From Halomonas sp. (GTDB taxonomy: Bacteria; Pseudomonadota; Gammaproteobacteria; Pseudomonadales; Halomonadaceae), in contig NZ_VMQS01000029.1 of the NCBI RefSeq assembly GCF_007625055.1, positions 1 through 32,793 of the forward strand: DNA of 32,793 bases, read 5' to 3'. Below, in pieces: positions 9,527 through 18,272 of the stretch. A model generated the notes under the pieces. That model had not been told where the DNA came from and searched no databases. It worked only from the letters and a program-made list of their open reading frames with translations. The position numbers and the translations under genes were made by a program. Each line of letters starts with the position of its first letter. Position 1 is the first letter of the stretch.

Positions 9527-10719
9527 TGAGTGACTTCCAGAGTTTCCAGGCGACCATTGTCGGCTTGGACATGAATAGTGCTGCCATCGGTGACCGGGCG
9601 GACGCTGATGCCAGCATCATCGATTTCCTGGCGTGCGGCCAGTTCGCCGTCGCGGGCATCAATAAGATGAAGGTAACCTTCATAATCACCGAACACCAGA
9701 TGGCCATCGGCAAATGCAGGAGCGGTTATCCAACGGCCTTCGAGGTCGGTGTTACGCCAGACTTCCTGGCCGTTGTCAGCGGTCAGGGCAACCACATGAC
9801 TGTCATCCGTAGCGATAAACAGCAGGTCGCCTACGAGTACAGGGGTATGGCGACTGGACAACGAACGTGACCAAATGACGTCGCCGCGCAGCGCTTCGAG
9901 AGCAACCACCTGATCGTTGTAACTGGTCACGAATAGCCGGCCATCCGGGGTGATGACCGGCTGGCCGGCAAGATCAACCAGGCGTTCGACATCGCTACGA
10001 CCGCTGGGTGTTGCAATCTGCTGCTCCCAGAGAGGCTGGCCATTGCGGTTGTCCAGGGTGGCCAGACGGCCGTTGGAAAAGCCTACAAAGGTCACTGGTT
10101 CAATGGTCTGGGGCGTACCCGTGCCTCGCAGAGTCAAGGCAGGGAGTTGACTGCTATGGGTCCATAACTGATCGCCGTTGGATCGGTTCAATGCTGTAAT
10201 GCGCCCGTCAGTACTCTGTACAACCAACATTTGCTGATTGGCCTGGGGTGCCGCAAGCACTTCACTGGAAGCCTGTGAACGCCACTGGACGCTACCGTCT
10301 TCCTGGTCGAGTGCCAGCACTTCGCCGTTGCGAGTGCCCAGGTAAAGCTCACCGGCAATCGCATTCAATGCGCTGGAAATGGCGGTATCCAGATCCACTT
10401 CCCACTGGCGCTCGCCGTTGTCTGCGCTGTAGGCGGCAACCACCCCTTTTGCGTCAGCAGCAAACAGACGGTTGCCGTCACGGGCAGGGGCTATCGGGTA
10501 ACGGGCTCGGCCGAGGCCATTGCCTACGCGGGTGCTCCAGCGTTCTTCCAGTTCAGCGCTGGCGTCAAATGCCTGCAATTCCTTGGGCGTATAGACAGGC
10601 GCGCTGTTACTGGCACAACCGCTCAACAGAGCCACGATACTGGCGCCCAGCGCCAGACGCAGCACGTGCGGTAAACGTGAGCGTGAAGAGCCTTGGAGTT
10701 GACATGAGGGGGCGGTCAT
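9523..10719 (-). CDS. bamB: Outer membrane assembly lipoprotein BamB
   Basis: Subunit of the BAM complex that inserts beta-barrel proteins into the outer membrane. The N-terminus is a lipoprotein signal with lipobox LLSGC (Cys35). The rest shows repeated WD/PQQ-like beta-propeller blades, with recurring patterns such as [28 protein letters not shown] and [13 protein letters not shown], consistent with the eight-bladed propeller. At 398 aa it is close to E. coli BamB (392). It overlaps der by four bases downstream and yfgM by four bases upstream, so translation of the three is coupled. Confidence 0.97.
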   Translation of the reverse strand: MTAPSCQLQGSSRSRLPHVLRLALGASIVALLSGCASNSAPVYTPKELQAFDASAELEERWSTRVGNGLGRARYPIAPARDGNRLFAADAKGVVAAYSADNGERQWEVDLDTAISSALNAIAGELYLGTRNGEVLALDQEDGSVQWRSQASSEVLAAPQANQQMLVVQSTDGRITALNRSNGDQLWTHSSQLPALTLRGTGTPQTIEPVTFVGFSNGRLATLDNRNGQPLWEQQIATPSGRSDVERLVDLAGQPVITPDGRLFVTSYNDQVVALEALRGDVIWSRSLSSRHTPVLVGDLLFIATDDSHVVALTADNGQEVWRNTDLEGRWITAPAFADGHLVFGDYEGYLHLIDARDGELAARQEIDDAGISVRPVTDGSTIHVQADNGRLETLEVTQ

Positions 10720-11375
10720 AGCGCAGTCTCCTTGGTGCCGAGGTCATCCAGTTTAAGCTGTACGCCGTAAAGCGGTTGACTCTGTTCCTGTGCCAGTGTC
10801 AAGGCATTTTGCCAGGCATTTCTGGCATCTTCGTGTTGGTCGAGCGCAAAATGAGCATCGCCACGCAGGTCGTCACGCTGTGCGGCCAGAGCGTCAACTA
10901 TAGGTTGCTCCAGTAGATCAAGCGCCTCCTGTGGTTCGTCACCGGCAATCGCCAGGCGCGCCAGACGCAGGCGTGCCAGGCTCTGTACGTAAAGACGCGA
11001 GGAGTCTTCAATCAGCTGCTCAAGGGCGCGGGAAGCACCCTCAAGATCCTGCTGTTGAACCGCCAGACGGGCGTCAAGCAACTGGGCAAGCTCGGCGTAT
11101 AGCGTGCCGTCATACTCGTCGGTGATTTCCGTGGCCAGTTCACGGGCCTGGTCCAGCATAGCCTCATCGTTGGCGTTGGTGGTGGTCAGGTTGACCAGTT
11201 CCTGGTAGCGAACTGACGCGGCTTCAGCGCGATTGTCCTGGTAGTTTTGCCAGGCATTCCAGCCAAACACGCCCGCCGCTGCAATGGCAACGCCGGCAAT
11301 GAGCGAGGTCCCATTGTCTTTCCACCAGCGTTTGATGGCTTCCAGCTGCTCTTCTTCTGTTCTCAGCTCCGCCAT
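10716..11375 (-). CDS. yfgM: YfgM-type TPR protein, SecYEG-associated
   Basis: Inner-membrane protein that in E. coli associates with SecYEG and PpiD and influences the handling of periplasmic proteins. A short cytoplasmic head rich in Glu/Lys precedes one membrane segment (about residues 23-42, TSLIAGVAIAAAGVFGW). A periplasmic alpha-helical TPR-like domain follows. The head begins MAELRTEEEQLEAIKRWWKDNG, close to the family pattern. An AGGAGG-type site lies just before the ATG (GATAAGGAGGCCGCCC). The position between hisS and bamB is the conserved one, and the stop overlaps the bamB start by four bases. Confidence 0.94.
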   Translation of the reverse strand: MAELRTEEEQLEAIKRWWKDNGTSLIAGVAIAAAGVFGWNAWQNYQDNRAEAASVRYQELVNLTTTNANDEAMLDQARELATEITDEYDGTLYAELAQLLDARLAVQQQDLEGASRALEQLIEDSSRLYVQSLARLRLARLAIAGDEPQEALDLLEQPIVDALAAQRDDLRGDAHFALDQHEDARNAWQNALTLAQEQSQPLYGVQLKLDDLGTKETAL

Positions 11376-11438
11376 GGGCGGCCTCCTTATCTGTCATATG
11401 TCATGGCGTTTGGGCGCATGGGTCAGGAAATCGGTGTA

Positions 11439-12740
11439 TCAGGCAATCAGGTCGTGCAACAGTTCCTTCAGCACTGACTGAGGGTGACGTTGCTGGGCAC
11501 GTTCTTCGCGCAGGAATTTGAGCGTAACAGTCTCTGTCTGGCGTTCTTCCTCGCCAATCAGCAAGGCAATCCTTGCGCCGCTTTTATCCGCTTTCTTCAT
11601 GCGGCTCTTGAAGCTGCCGCCGCCGCAATGCAGTTGCAAACGTAGTTCAGGCAATTGACTGCGTAACTGCTCGGCGAGGGTGAGAGCGTTGAATGTCGCG
11701 GCGTCATCCATGGGGAGCAGGTAGATATCGCAGCCGCCTAATGCTTCTTCAGGCACCAGGTGCAAGGTATCCAGCAACAGGATCAGACGTTCGATGCCCA
11801 TCGCAAACCCGACGGCCGGGGTGGGTCTGCCGCCAAGCTGCTCCACCAGGCCATCATAGCGGCCACCCGCACAGACCGTACCCTGACTGCCCAGGGCGTC
11901 TGTTGTCCACTCAAAGACTGTGCGGCAGTAGTAATCCAGGCCACGCACCAGCCGAGGGTTAATCACGTAGTGAATGCCCGCTGCATCAAGCATGGCCTTG
12001 AGTTGTTCAAAGTGGTCCCGGGACGCTTGATCCAGGTGATCGATCAGACGCGGTGCGTTTTCCAGCATCTCGGCCATGGCAGAGTTCTTGGAATCGAGAA
12101 TTCGCAGTGGGTTGCTGGAAAGGCGTCGCAGGGAGTCTTCATCCAGAATCTCACGATGCTGGTCAAAGTAGCCTACCAATGTCTCACGATAAGCCGCACG
12201 GGCCTCGGCTGAACCCAGTGAGTTAAGCTCCAGGGTCACGTGCTGGGTAAGACCAAGCTCCTGCCAAAGGCGTGCTGACAGTAAAATCACTTCGGCATCG
12301 ATATCCGGGCCTTCAAAGCCATAGGCTTCTACGCCGACCTGGTGGAACTGGCGGTAGCGTCCTTTTTGTGGCCGTTCATGGCGAAACATCGGCCCCTGGT
12401 ACCACAGCCGCTGTGTCTGGTTGTGCAGCAGGCCGTGTTCCATGGCCGCTCGGACACAGCTGGCAGTGCCTTCGGGACGCAGGGTCAGGCTGTCGCCATT
12501 TCTATCTTCAAAGGTGTACATTTCCTTTTCGACGATATCGGTGACCTCGCCAATCGAGCGAGCGAACAAGGCTGTCTGCTCCACAATCGGTGTGCGGATC
12601 TCGTCGAAACCGTAACGCGCCATTAGCTGGCGAACCTTGCTTTCGAAGAACTGCCAGCGAGGGCTGTCTCCGGGCAGCAGATCGTTCATGCCCCGGATGG
12701 CTTGGATTTTCTTGGCAGACTTGGCAGCAGGCTGGCTCAA
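11439..12740 (-). CDS. hisS: Histidine-tRNA ligase
   Basis: Class II aminoacyl-tRNA synthetase that charges tRNA-His. Visible motifs are [13 protein letters not shown] at the N-terminus, motif 2 ([17 protein letters not shown]), the histidine-specific [12 protein letters not shown] and GGRYDGL, and an anticodon-binding C-terminal domain. An in-frame ATG at 12791 has no Shine-Dalgarno and would add 17 residues. TTG at 12740 has AAGGAG six bases upstream and yields 433 aa, nearer E. coli HisRS (424). TTG is therefore preferred. The gene lies between ispG and yfgM as in Pseudomonas and E. coli. Confidence 0.96.
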   Translation of the reverse strand: MSQPAAKSAKKIQAIRGMNDLLPGDSPRWQFFESKVRQLMARYGFDEIRTPIVEQTALFARSIGEVTDIVEKEMYTFEDRNGDSLTLRPEGTASCVRAAMEHGLLHNQTQRLWYQGPMFRHERPQKGRYRQFHQVGVEAYGFEGPDIDAEVILLSARLWQELGLTQHVTLELNSLGSAEARAAYRETLVGYFDQHREILDEDSLRRLSSNPLRILDSKNSAMAEMLENAPRLIDHLDQASRDHFEQLKAMLDAAGIHYVINPRLVRGLDYYCRTVFEWTTDALGSQGTVCAGGRYDGLVEQLGGRPTPAVGFAMGIERLILLLDTLHLVPEEALGGCDIYLLPMDDAATFNALTLAEQLRSQLPELRLQLHCGGGSFKSRMKKADKSGARIALLIGEEERQTETVTLKFLREERAQQRHPQSVLKELLHDLIA

Positions 12741-12752
12741 TGATGACTCCTT
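12738..12752 (-). promoter_or_regulatory. Ribosome-binding site and TTG start of hisS
   Basis: On the minus strand AAGGAG is followed by TCATCA and TTG, an ideal six-base spacing. It competes with an ATG 51 bases upstream that has no such site. Confidence 0.65.
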
Positions 12753-12896
12753 GGTTGTCTTTATCTGCAAAGACGGTTCAGTTAATTCCATTGTGTTCTG
12801 ATAGCCGGATAAAAACTGTCAGACACTGTTGAAGGGCGGCAAGTGGCCAACAGGCAGCCTGTCGCGAGGGGGATGACAATGTTGCGTGGGCCGCTG

Positions 12897-14009
12897 TCAA
12901 CTTCGGGCAATCGTATCCTGTTCGCGCTGTTCTTTTTCATGCACTTTATCGCGAATCAGGCGCTCAAGGTCATCAACCAGATGATCGTTACGCAGCTTGG
13001 TAGCAGGTTTGCCGTCAACGTAGACAAGGTTGGCGGGTGACCCACCGGTCAGGCCAATATCGGTTTCCTTGGCTTCTCCCGGGCCATTGACCACGCAGCC
13101 AATCACCGACACATCAAGGGGTGTCATGATGTCTTCCAGTCGTTCCTCCAGCTGGTTCATGGTGTCAATGACATCAAAGTTCTGACGCGAGCAGCTTGGG
13201 CAGGCAATAAAGTTGATCCCTTTGGAACGCAGCTTGAGACTTTTCAGCATATCAAAGCCGACTTTGATTTCTTCTACCGGGTCTGCTGCCAGGGAAACAC
13301 GGATAGTGTCACCGATCCCATCCATCAGCAGCATGCCCAGGCCAATTGAGGACTTGACCGTACCTGAGCGTAGTCCACCCGCTTCGGTTATACCCAGATG
13401 CAGGGGTTGTTCGATGCGGCTGGCCAGATCTCGATAAGCCGCTACGGCCATGAACACATCCGAGGCCTTGACGCTGACCTTGAATTCCTGGAAATCAAGG
13501 CGGTCAAGGTGATCGATATGCCGCATGGCAGATTCAACCAGCGCCGCGGGTGTCGGTTCGCCGTATTTCTTTTGCAGATCTTTTTCCAGGGACCCGGCAT
13601 TCACCCCGATGCGAATCGGGATGCCGTTGTCGCGAGCGGCACTGACGACCGCGCGGACACGCTCTTCACGGCCAATATTGCCGGGGTTGATGCGCAAGCA
13701 ATCTACACCAAGCTCAGCCACGCGCAGGGCAATCTTGTAATCAAAATGAATGTCGGCCACCAAGGGCAACTGAACTTCTCGCTTGATCTTGCCAAAGGCT
13801 TCGGCAGCATCCATATCAGGCACCGAGACCCGCACAATATCTGCGCCGGCGGTTTCCAGTTGGCGAATCTGGGCGACAGTGGCAGCGACATCCAGTGTGT
13901 CAGTGTTGGTCATGCTCTGCACAGAGATAGGCGCATCTCCACCGACGGCGACTTGACCGACATGAATCTGGCGTGAGTGACGACGTTTGATCGGGGATGG
14001 GGCATGCAT
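12897..14009 (-). CDS. ispG: 4-hydroxy-3-methylbut-2-enyl diphosphate synthase (flavodoxin)
   Basis: Penultimate step of the MEP isoprenoid pathway: converts MEcPP to HMBPP with a [4Fe-4S] cluster. The TIM-barrel domain includes [18 protein letters not shown] and GITEAGG. The cluster domain has ligands Cys270 and Cys273 (ACPSCSR), Cys305 and Glu312 (GCVVNGPGE), at the same numbers as in the E. coli protein. It has 370 aa (E. coli 372). The ATG lies eight bases after the rodZ stop, and an AGGAG inside the end of rodZ can serve it, so it is coupled to rodZ. Its cluster dependence links it to the isc genes upstream in the same run. Confidence 0.98.
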   Translation of the reverse strand: MHAPSPIKRRHSRQIHVGQVAVGGDAPISVQSMTNTDTLDVAATVAQIRQLETAGADIVRVSVPDMDAAEAFGKIKREVQLPLVADIHFDYKIALRVAELGVDCLRINPGNIGREERVRAVVSAARDNGIPIRIGVNAGSLEKDLQKKYGEPTPAALVESAMRHIDHLDRLDFQEFKVSVKASDVFMAVAAYRDLASRIEQPLHLGITEAGGLRSGTVKSSIGLGMLLMDGIGDTIRVSLAADPVEEIKVGFDMLKSLKLRSKGINFIACPSCSRQNFDVIDTMNQLEERLEDIMTPLDVSVIGCVVNGPGEAKETDIGLTGGSPANLVYVDGKPATKLRNDHLVDDLERLIRDKVHEKEQREQDTIARS

Positions 14010-14017
14010 ACGGTGAT

Positions 14018-15175
14018 CTACTCTCCTAATGTAAAGCGGGCAACGTTGTTGGCACCGGCGCGCTCGCCAAGATCGACGGCCTCACCCTGGTAGCGCAATT
14101 CAACGCCAGTGGAGTTACCGATTGTCAGCCGATAGGGGGGCTCTCCTTCAACGGTTGCTGACGTGCCAGGTTCCTGAAGACCCACAAAAACACGTTGGTC
14201 ATTGGCATCAAAGATCTCGGTCCAGGACTGCTGGTTGAAGGTGAGTTCAAGGCGGTTGCCAACGTTATCGGTGGTGTTATCGTCTGTTGCGTCTGTTGCG
14301 TCTGTTGCGTCTGTTGCGTCTGTATCGGACGTTTGCGGGGTGCTAGCCGGGGTCTCAATGTCCCCCAGGGCCTCCTCGTCAAGCCGTTCGTCGCCTGCCT
14401 GTCCTGCATCCGCCTGGACATCATTCTGCTCATTGTTGGCGGGCAGGTCAGCGTCCTGCATGGCCGTGTCAGCATCCGCACTGACCTGTTCAGCTTCAGT
14501 GTCTTGCAGGGGCGATGCAACATTAGCCGTGTCTTCAGCAGGCTCATCAGCCAGCGTTGAAGGCATTGAATCATTCAGCGAGGCATCGGGTTCATCCCCG
14601 GCAGAGCTGGCATTTTCTGATTGCTGATCTGCATCAGTCGTCGTGGTTGTAGAAGTGCTGCTATCCGCCTCTAGTGCATCCGAATTGCTGGCGACAGAGC
14701 TTTCGTCTTCAGCGCTGAGTTGAGACGTGCCTTCCAGTCCCGGGGGGCTGCTTCCACCTCGGCTTTGCCACCACATCACGGTAACGGCAATCAGACCGAG
14801 AATAACCGCCAGAGTGACCAGTTTGAAAAGCACATCACCAAGGCGTGAAGGGGGTTTCTTGACCGATACGGGCGTGACCTTGCGTTCCACTGTTTCCTGG
14901 CTGCCATGGCGTGCCTTGTAGGCATCAAGTACCCGCGTCTCATCGACATTCAAATACTTGGCGTAAGCGCGGAGGTAACCACGACGGTAGGTCGGCACCG
15001 GAATTTCATCGTAATTGTCGTGCTCAAGCCCTTTGATGACAGCCGGGCGCAAATGCAGCGCTTCGGCCGCCTCTTCGACAGAAAGATTGAGTTGTTCCCG
15101 TTGATGCTTGAGTTGCTCACCGGGAGAAGCCGTGGACGTCTGGTTATATTGTTCTGATGTGTGTGTCTCGCTCAT
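14018..15175 (-). CDS. rodZ: Cytoskeleton protein RodZ
   Basis: Inner-membrane morphogenesis factor that links MreB to the cell-wall elongation machinery. In order: a cytoplasmic HTH (Cro/CI-like) domain (about 19-90, including [20 protein letters not shown]), a basic juxtamembrane stretch, one membrane helix (113-136), a long periplasmic linker (about 140-305) and a C-terminal DUF4115 beta domain (308-385, [20 protein letters not shown]). The linker is very rich in Asp, Glu, Ser and Thr, and includes tandem Ala-Thr-Asp units at about 285-297. 385 aa compares with 337 in E. coli, the excess being linker. AAGGA precedes the ATG. Confidence 0.94.
   Translation of the reverse strand: MSETHTSEQYNQTSTASPGEQLKHQREQLNLSVEEAAEALHLRPAVIKGLEHDNYDEIPVPTYRRGYLRAYAKYLNVDETRVLDAYKARHGSQETVERKVTPVSVKKPPSRLGDVLFKLVTLAVILGLIAVTVMWWQSRGGSSPPGLEGTSQLSAEDESSVASNSDALEADSSTSTTTTTDADQQSENASSAGDEPDASLNDSMPSTLADEPAEDTANVASPLQDTEAEQVSADADTAMQDADLPANNEQNDVQADAGQAGDERLDEEALGDIETPASTPQTSDTDATDATDATDATDDNTTDNVGNRLELTFNQQSWTEIFDANDQRVFVGLQEPGTSATVEGEPPYRLTIGNSTGVELRYQGEAVDLGERAGANNVARFTLGE
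14281..14323. repeat. 9-bp tandem repeat inside rodZ, about 4.8 copies
   Basis: The unit CGTCTGTTG is repeated perfectly four times (14281-14316) and followed by a partial fifth copy (CGTCTGT). On the coding strand each unit encodes three residues from Ala-Thr-Asp, so copy-number changes keep the reading frame. It lies in the periplasmic linker. Confidence 0.92.
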
Positions 15176-15224
15176 AGATGAGCATCCTTCAATAAATAAG
15201 CGGTGAACAGGGCTTATGGCAACA

Positions 15225-15962
15225 TTATTCGATTTGGTCGAGCTGACGCCGGTAGTCGTCTGCTATGCTGTCTTCACCATGACTATAGGCGATATCAATG
15301 GCCATCTGCAGTGCCTCGCGGTCTGGCGTCGCCAACTGTAAATAGGTCTGTATGGACTGCCAGGCCGGTGATTCATTGCCCTGTGAAAACTCTAGTTCTG
15401 CTAAAAGGTAATAACTGCGCGAATAGCGCGGGTCTATCTGCTGAGCGCGCTGTAACGCCTTGCGCGCCAGGTCAATCTGGTCCTGCGCAATATAGCATTG
15501 TCCTAAATTGGTAAAAAGCTGCGAACGGCGGGGGTAGTTGGCGTCCTGAGAAGCCGTTTCAAGCTGCTCGCAAGCCGCCTCGTAATCCCCCTGTTCATAC
15601 AGAAAGGCAGCAAAATTATTGCGTGCCTGTGTAAATTCCGGCGCATTCTGAAGGGCTTTCTGGAAGTGCTCTCTGGCAAGCACCATTTCCCCCTGACGTT
15701 GATACACCAACGCCTGTGCCTGAAGTGCTTCGGCATGCTCGGGCGCAATTTCCAGCGCGCGGTTCAAGGCGTCCAGCGCGCGGCGCAGGTTGTCACGTTC
15801 AAGGTAGGCCACGCCCAGCTCGGTGTAGGCGTCTGCGGCCTCAGGACGCTGCTGGGCCGTCATATCGTTATTTACCGCACAGCCGGATAACCACAGCGTG
15901 ATCAATAGCGCCGTCAGCAGTGCCCCGGAAGGGGGGAGATGACATCTGCGTGGATTGATCAT
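15225..15962 (-). CDS. pilW: Type IV pilus biogenesis lipoprotein PilW/PilF
   Basis: TPR lipoprotein (pilotin) that in Pseudomonas helps the PilQ secretin reach and assemble in the outer membrane. The signal peptide has lipobox LSGC (Cys28). It is followed by about six TPR-like helix pairs, for example AYTELGVAYLERDNLRRAL and SQLFTNLGQCYIAQDQIDLA. The ATG at 15962 follows TGAGGATAACG and gives a normal signal (245 aa); the longer frame adds ten residues. Its place between rlmN and rodZ is conserved. No other pilus gene is in the window. Confidence 0.92.
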   Translation of the reverse strand: MINPRRCHLPPSGALLTALLITLWLSGCAVNNDMTAQQRPEAADAYTELGVAYLERDNLRRALDALNRALEIAPEHAEALQAQALVYQRQGEMVLAREHFQKALQNAPEFTQARNNFAAFLYEQGDYEAACEQLETASQDANYPRRSQLFTNLGQCYIAQDQIDLARKALQRAQQIDPRYSRSYYLLAELEFSQGNESPAWQSIQTYLQLATPDREALQMAIDIAYSHGEDSIADDYRRQLDQIE

Positions 15963-16001
15963 CGTTATCCTCAGTGCAGGGTGAGCCGTCAAAATGTATC
16001 C

Positions 16002-16030
16002 ATCAAAGCGCTGAGTAAAGCGTAAGTCAA
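16002..16030 (-). promoter_or_regulatory. Candidate sigma70 promoter for pilW-rodZ-ispG
   Basis: Minus strand: TTGACT (5 of 6), 17-base spacer, TTTGAT (4 of 6), about 40 bases before the pilW ATG in the 113-base rlmN-pilW gap. A match of this quality is plausible but could occur by chance. Confidence 0.35.
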
Positions 16031-16075
16031 GTCTCTGCCTGATGAAGCCGTGTGCCAGAGGCTATTATTGTCAGC

Positions 16076-17263
16076 CTAATCGGCATCGATCTGGATTGAC
16101 TGAATATAACGGGCATGACGTTTGGTGCGATCTTTGACCTGGCCGACCAGCTGGCCGCAGGCGGCATCGATATCGTCACCGCGGGTGGTGCGAATGGTAG
16201 CCGTATGCTTCAGGTCGTAAAGCCATTGTTGAAAACGCATACACTGATTGCGTGAGGGTTTTTCATAACCTGAATGAGGAAATGGATTAAACGGAATCAG
16301 GTTGATCTTGCAAGGCAGTTCATCAAGCAGTGTCGCCAGCTCTTCGGCATGTTGCTGCTGATCATTGACGTCCTTGATGAGGGTATACTCAATCGTGATG
16401 AGGCGGTTATCAGCACACTTGGACAGATAGCGATGGCAGGCATCAATCAAGCACCGGATATTATATTTGCGGTTGAGAGGAACCAGTTCTGTGCGCAGCT
16501 CATCGTTGGCCGCATGCAGGGAGATCGCCAGGCTAACGTCAATGTCATCGCCCAGTTTGTCGATCATCGGCACTACCCCGGATGTGGACAAGGTAACCCT
16601 GCGCTTTGAAAGCCCATAGCCATTATCATCAAGCATCAGTTTCATGGCGGGCACTACGTTATCATAGTTGAGCAGCGGCTCGCCCATGCCCATCATTACC
16701 ACATTGGTTACCGGGCGGTTGCCTGAATCCCGGCGTGGGCCGACACTTCTTTGCGCCACCCATACCTGGCCAATGATTTCAGCAGCGGTCAGATTGCGCT
16801 GAAAGCCCTGTTTGCCAGTGGAGCAGAAGCTGCAGTCCAGAGAGCAACCGACCTGTGAAGAAACGCACAGGGTTCTACGCTTGCCATTATCCGCAGGGAT
16901 CAGCACGGTTTCGACATAGCTGCCATCTTCCACTTCCAGCACCCATTTGCGCGTGCCATCGTTGGAAGCGCCCTCATAAACAACCCCTGGGCCGCGAACC
17001 TCAGCTAGCCGGGCCAGCTTTTCGCGCAGTGGCTTGGAAAGGTTGGTCATCGCTGCAAAGTCGTCACAGCCTTCATGATGGATCCATTTCATCATCTGGC
17101 TGGCGCGAAATTTCTTTTCGCCAATGGCCAGGAAGAAAGCTTCCATCTGCTCGCGGGACATCCCCAGCAGGTTCTGGCGTTGTGGGGTGGATTCAGCCGT
17201 CGGCGTTTGCTCTGGCATGTGTGACGATACAGCAGGATCAGATTGGGCAGCAGTGGTGGTCAT
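16076..17263 (-). CDS. rlmN: Dual-specificity 23S rRNA/tRNA m2A methyltransferase RlmN
   Basis: Radical-SAM enzyme that methylates C2 of A2503 in 23S rRNA and A37 in some tRNAs. The radical-SAM cysteines are Cys140, Cys144 and Cys147 ([12 protein letters not shown]). Cys369 (DIDAACGQL) corresponds to the methyl-carrying cysteine of the E. coli enzyme. GMGEPLLNY and the [10 protein letters not shown] stretch are also typical. The first 30 residues are polar and poorly conserved; no clear Shine-Dalgarno supports the ATG at 17263, so the true start may be a little downstream. It follows ndk and a terminator-like hairpin. Confidence 0.96.
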   Translation of the reverse strand: MTTTAAQSDPAVSSHMPEQTPTAESTPQRQNLLGMSREQMEAFFLAIGEKKFRASQMMKWIHHEGCDDFAAMTNLSKPLREKLARLAEVRGPGVVYEGASNDGTRKWVLEVEDGSYVETVLIPADNGKRRTLCVSSQVGCSLDCSFCSTGKQGFQRNLTAAEIIGQVWVAQRSVGPRRDSGNRPVTNVVMMGMGEPLLNYDNVVPAMKLMLDDNGYGLSKRRVTLSTSGVVPMIDKLGDDIDVSLAISLHAANDELRTELVPLNRKYNIRCLIDACHRYLSKCADNRLITIEYTLIKDVNDQQQHAEELATLLDELPCKINLIPFNPFPHSGYEKPSRNQCMRFQQWLYDLKHTATIRTTRGDDIDAACGQLVGQVKDRTKRHARYIQSIQIDAD

Positions 17264-17286
17264 GATGGTCAGCGTTCAGAGAAGAG

Positions 17287-17305
17287 GCGGGGGCTGGGCC
17301 CCCGC
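17287..17305 (-). terminator. Hairpin after ndk, likely Rho-independent (partial) terminator
   Basis: Perfect 8-bp GC stem GCGGGGGC / GCCCCCGC with a three-base loop. On the minus strand it is followed by the pyrimidine tract CTCTTCTCT rather than a pure T-run, so termination may be partial. It lies between the ndk stop and the rlmN start. Confidence 0.6.
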
Positions 17306-17350
17306 GAAAATGGCCGGCAACAGGCGTTGGGACGGCGCTTGACTGCCTGC

Positions 17351-17776
17351 TTAGCGCGGGCAGATTTCGTCGTTGCCGAAGAAATAGGTAATTTCACGCT
17401 CGGCGCTTTCCGGTGAATCAGAACCATGGACAGCGTTAGCATCAATCGTTTCCGCAAATTCAGCGCGAATGGTGCCGGGAGCGGCTTCTTTCGGGTTGGT
17501 GGCACCCATCAGTTCGCGATTTTTACTAATTGCATCATCACCTTCAAGTACCTGAACCACGACTGGACCAGACGTCATGAAGCCAACCAGATCCTTGAAG
17601 AAAGGGCGCTCTTTGTGTTCGGCATAGAAGCCGCCGGCTTTTTCTTCAGAAAGGTGCAGCATTTTGGCAGCCACTACCTTGAGGCCAGCTTTTTCAAAGC
17701 GGGCAATGATATCGCCAATGGCGTTCTTGGCTACGGCGTCGGGCTTTATAATAGAAAGCGTGCGTTCAGTCGCCAT
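17351..17776 (-). CDS. ndk: Nucleoside diphosphate kinase
   Basis: Transfers the gamma-phosphate between nucleoside di- and triphosphates through a phosphohistidine, keeping NTP and dNTP pools balanced. It has 141 residues, the usual bacterial length. The signature [16 protein letters not shown] carries the active-site His117, and Lys11 in the opening IKPDAVAKN contacts phosphate. The start has a clear AGGAG eight bases upstream. It is bounded upstream by a 151-base gap with a consensus -10 and downstream by a strong hairpin, so it may be expressed partly on its own. Confidence 0.98.
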   Translation of the reverse strand: MATERTLSIIKPDAVAKNAIGDIIARFEKAGLKVVAAKMLHLSEEKAGGFYAEHKERPFFKDLVGFMTSGPVVVQVLEGDDAISKNRELMGATNPKEAAPGTIRAEFAETIDANAVHGSDSPESAEREITYFFGNDEICPR

Positions 17777-17877
17777 GTGGATCTCCTGAAAAGGCTATAA
17801 CAGAAATCACCGCCCTGGATGACCAGAGCGGCATGTAGAAATGGTCGGCAGCCGGTACCCCTGAACTGCGCGAGACG

Positions 17878-17883
17878 ATTATA
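17878..17883 (-). promoter_or_regulatory. Candidate -10 element for ndk
   Basis: Perfect TATAAT on the minus strand, about 100 bases before the ndk ATG in the iscA-ndk gap. The best -35 at 17-base spacing is weak (TATTCA). It suggests an internal promoter separating ndk and downstream genes from IscR control. Confidence 0.45.
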
Positions 17884-17927
17884 GCGTTTCCCGCCGGTAA
17901 TGAATACGGGCGTAGGGTGTTGGCGAT

Positions 17928-18254
17928 CTAAACAGTAAAGCTTTCACCACAGCCGCACTCATCCTTGATATTGGGGTTGTTGAAGCGGAAATAGCGGTTG
18001 AGTCCTTCGTTAACGAAGTCGACCTCGCTGCCATCGAGCATCTCCAGCGCTTCACGGTCGACAAATACTCTGGCGCCATGGGCTTCGAAGCTGACATCTG
18101 CAGCATCCGCTTCATCTGCAAAATCGAGGACATAGCTAAAGCCCGAGCAACCACTGGGCTTGACGGACACTTTAAGCCCCAGCCCTTTGCCGCGTTCATC
18201 AAGAACGTGGTGGATCTGTTCGGCTGCGGCGGGTGTGATGGTTAATGATGCCAT
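17928..18254 (-). CDS. iscA: A-type iron-sulfur carrier, IscA/ErpA family
   Basis: Binds or carries Fe-S clusters to target proteins. The 108-residue product has the three A-type cysteines: Cys36 (SGCSGF), Cys100 and Cys102 (ECGCGESF). The position directly after iscS, with an 18-base gap, favours the name IscA. The acidic insert around 45-55 and the ending GESFTV fit either IscA or ErpA, so the assignment between them is not certain. The start has AGGAG (CAGGAGATCATC). iscU, which normally stands between iscS and iscA, is absent. Confidence 0.9.
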   Translation of the reverse strand: MASLTITPAAAEQIHHVLDERGKGLGLKVSVKPSGCSGFSYVLDFADEADAADVSFEAHGARVFVDREALEMLDGSEVDFVNEGLNRYFRFNNPNIKDECGCGESFTV

Positions 18255-18272
18255 GATGATCTCCTGAAAATA

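Noticed and set aside
14281-14323. Short regularly spaced repeats as a CRISPR array
   Set aside because: The units are 9 bases, directly contiguous and without spacers; they are a coding microsatellite in rodZ.
14195-14627. Plus-strand open frames across the rodZ linker, rich in Val-Cys or Ser-Val repeats
   Set aside because: They are reverse-strand shadows of the tandem repeat; no ribosome-binding site or family similarity supports them.
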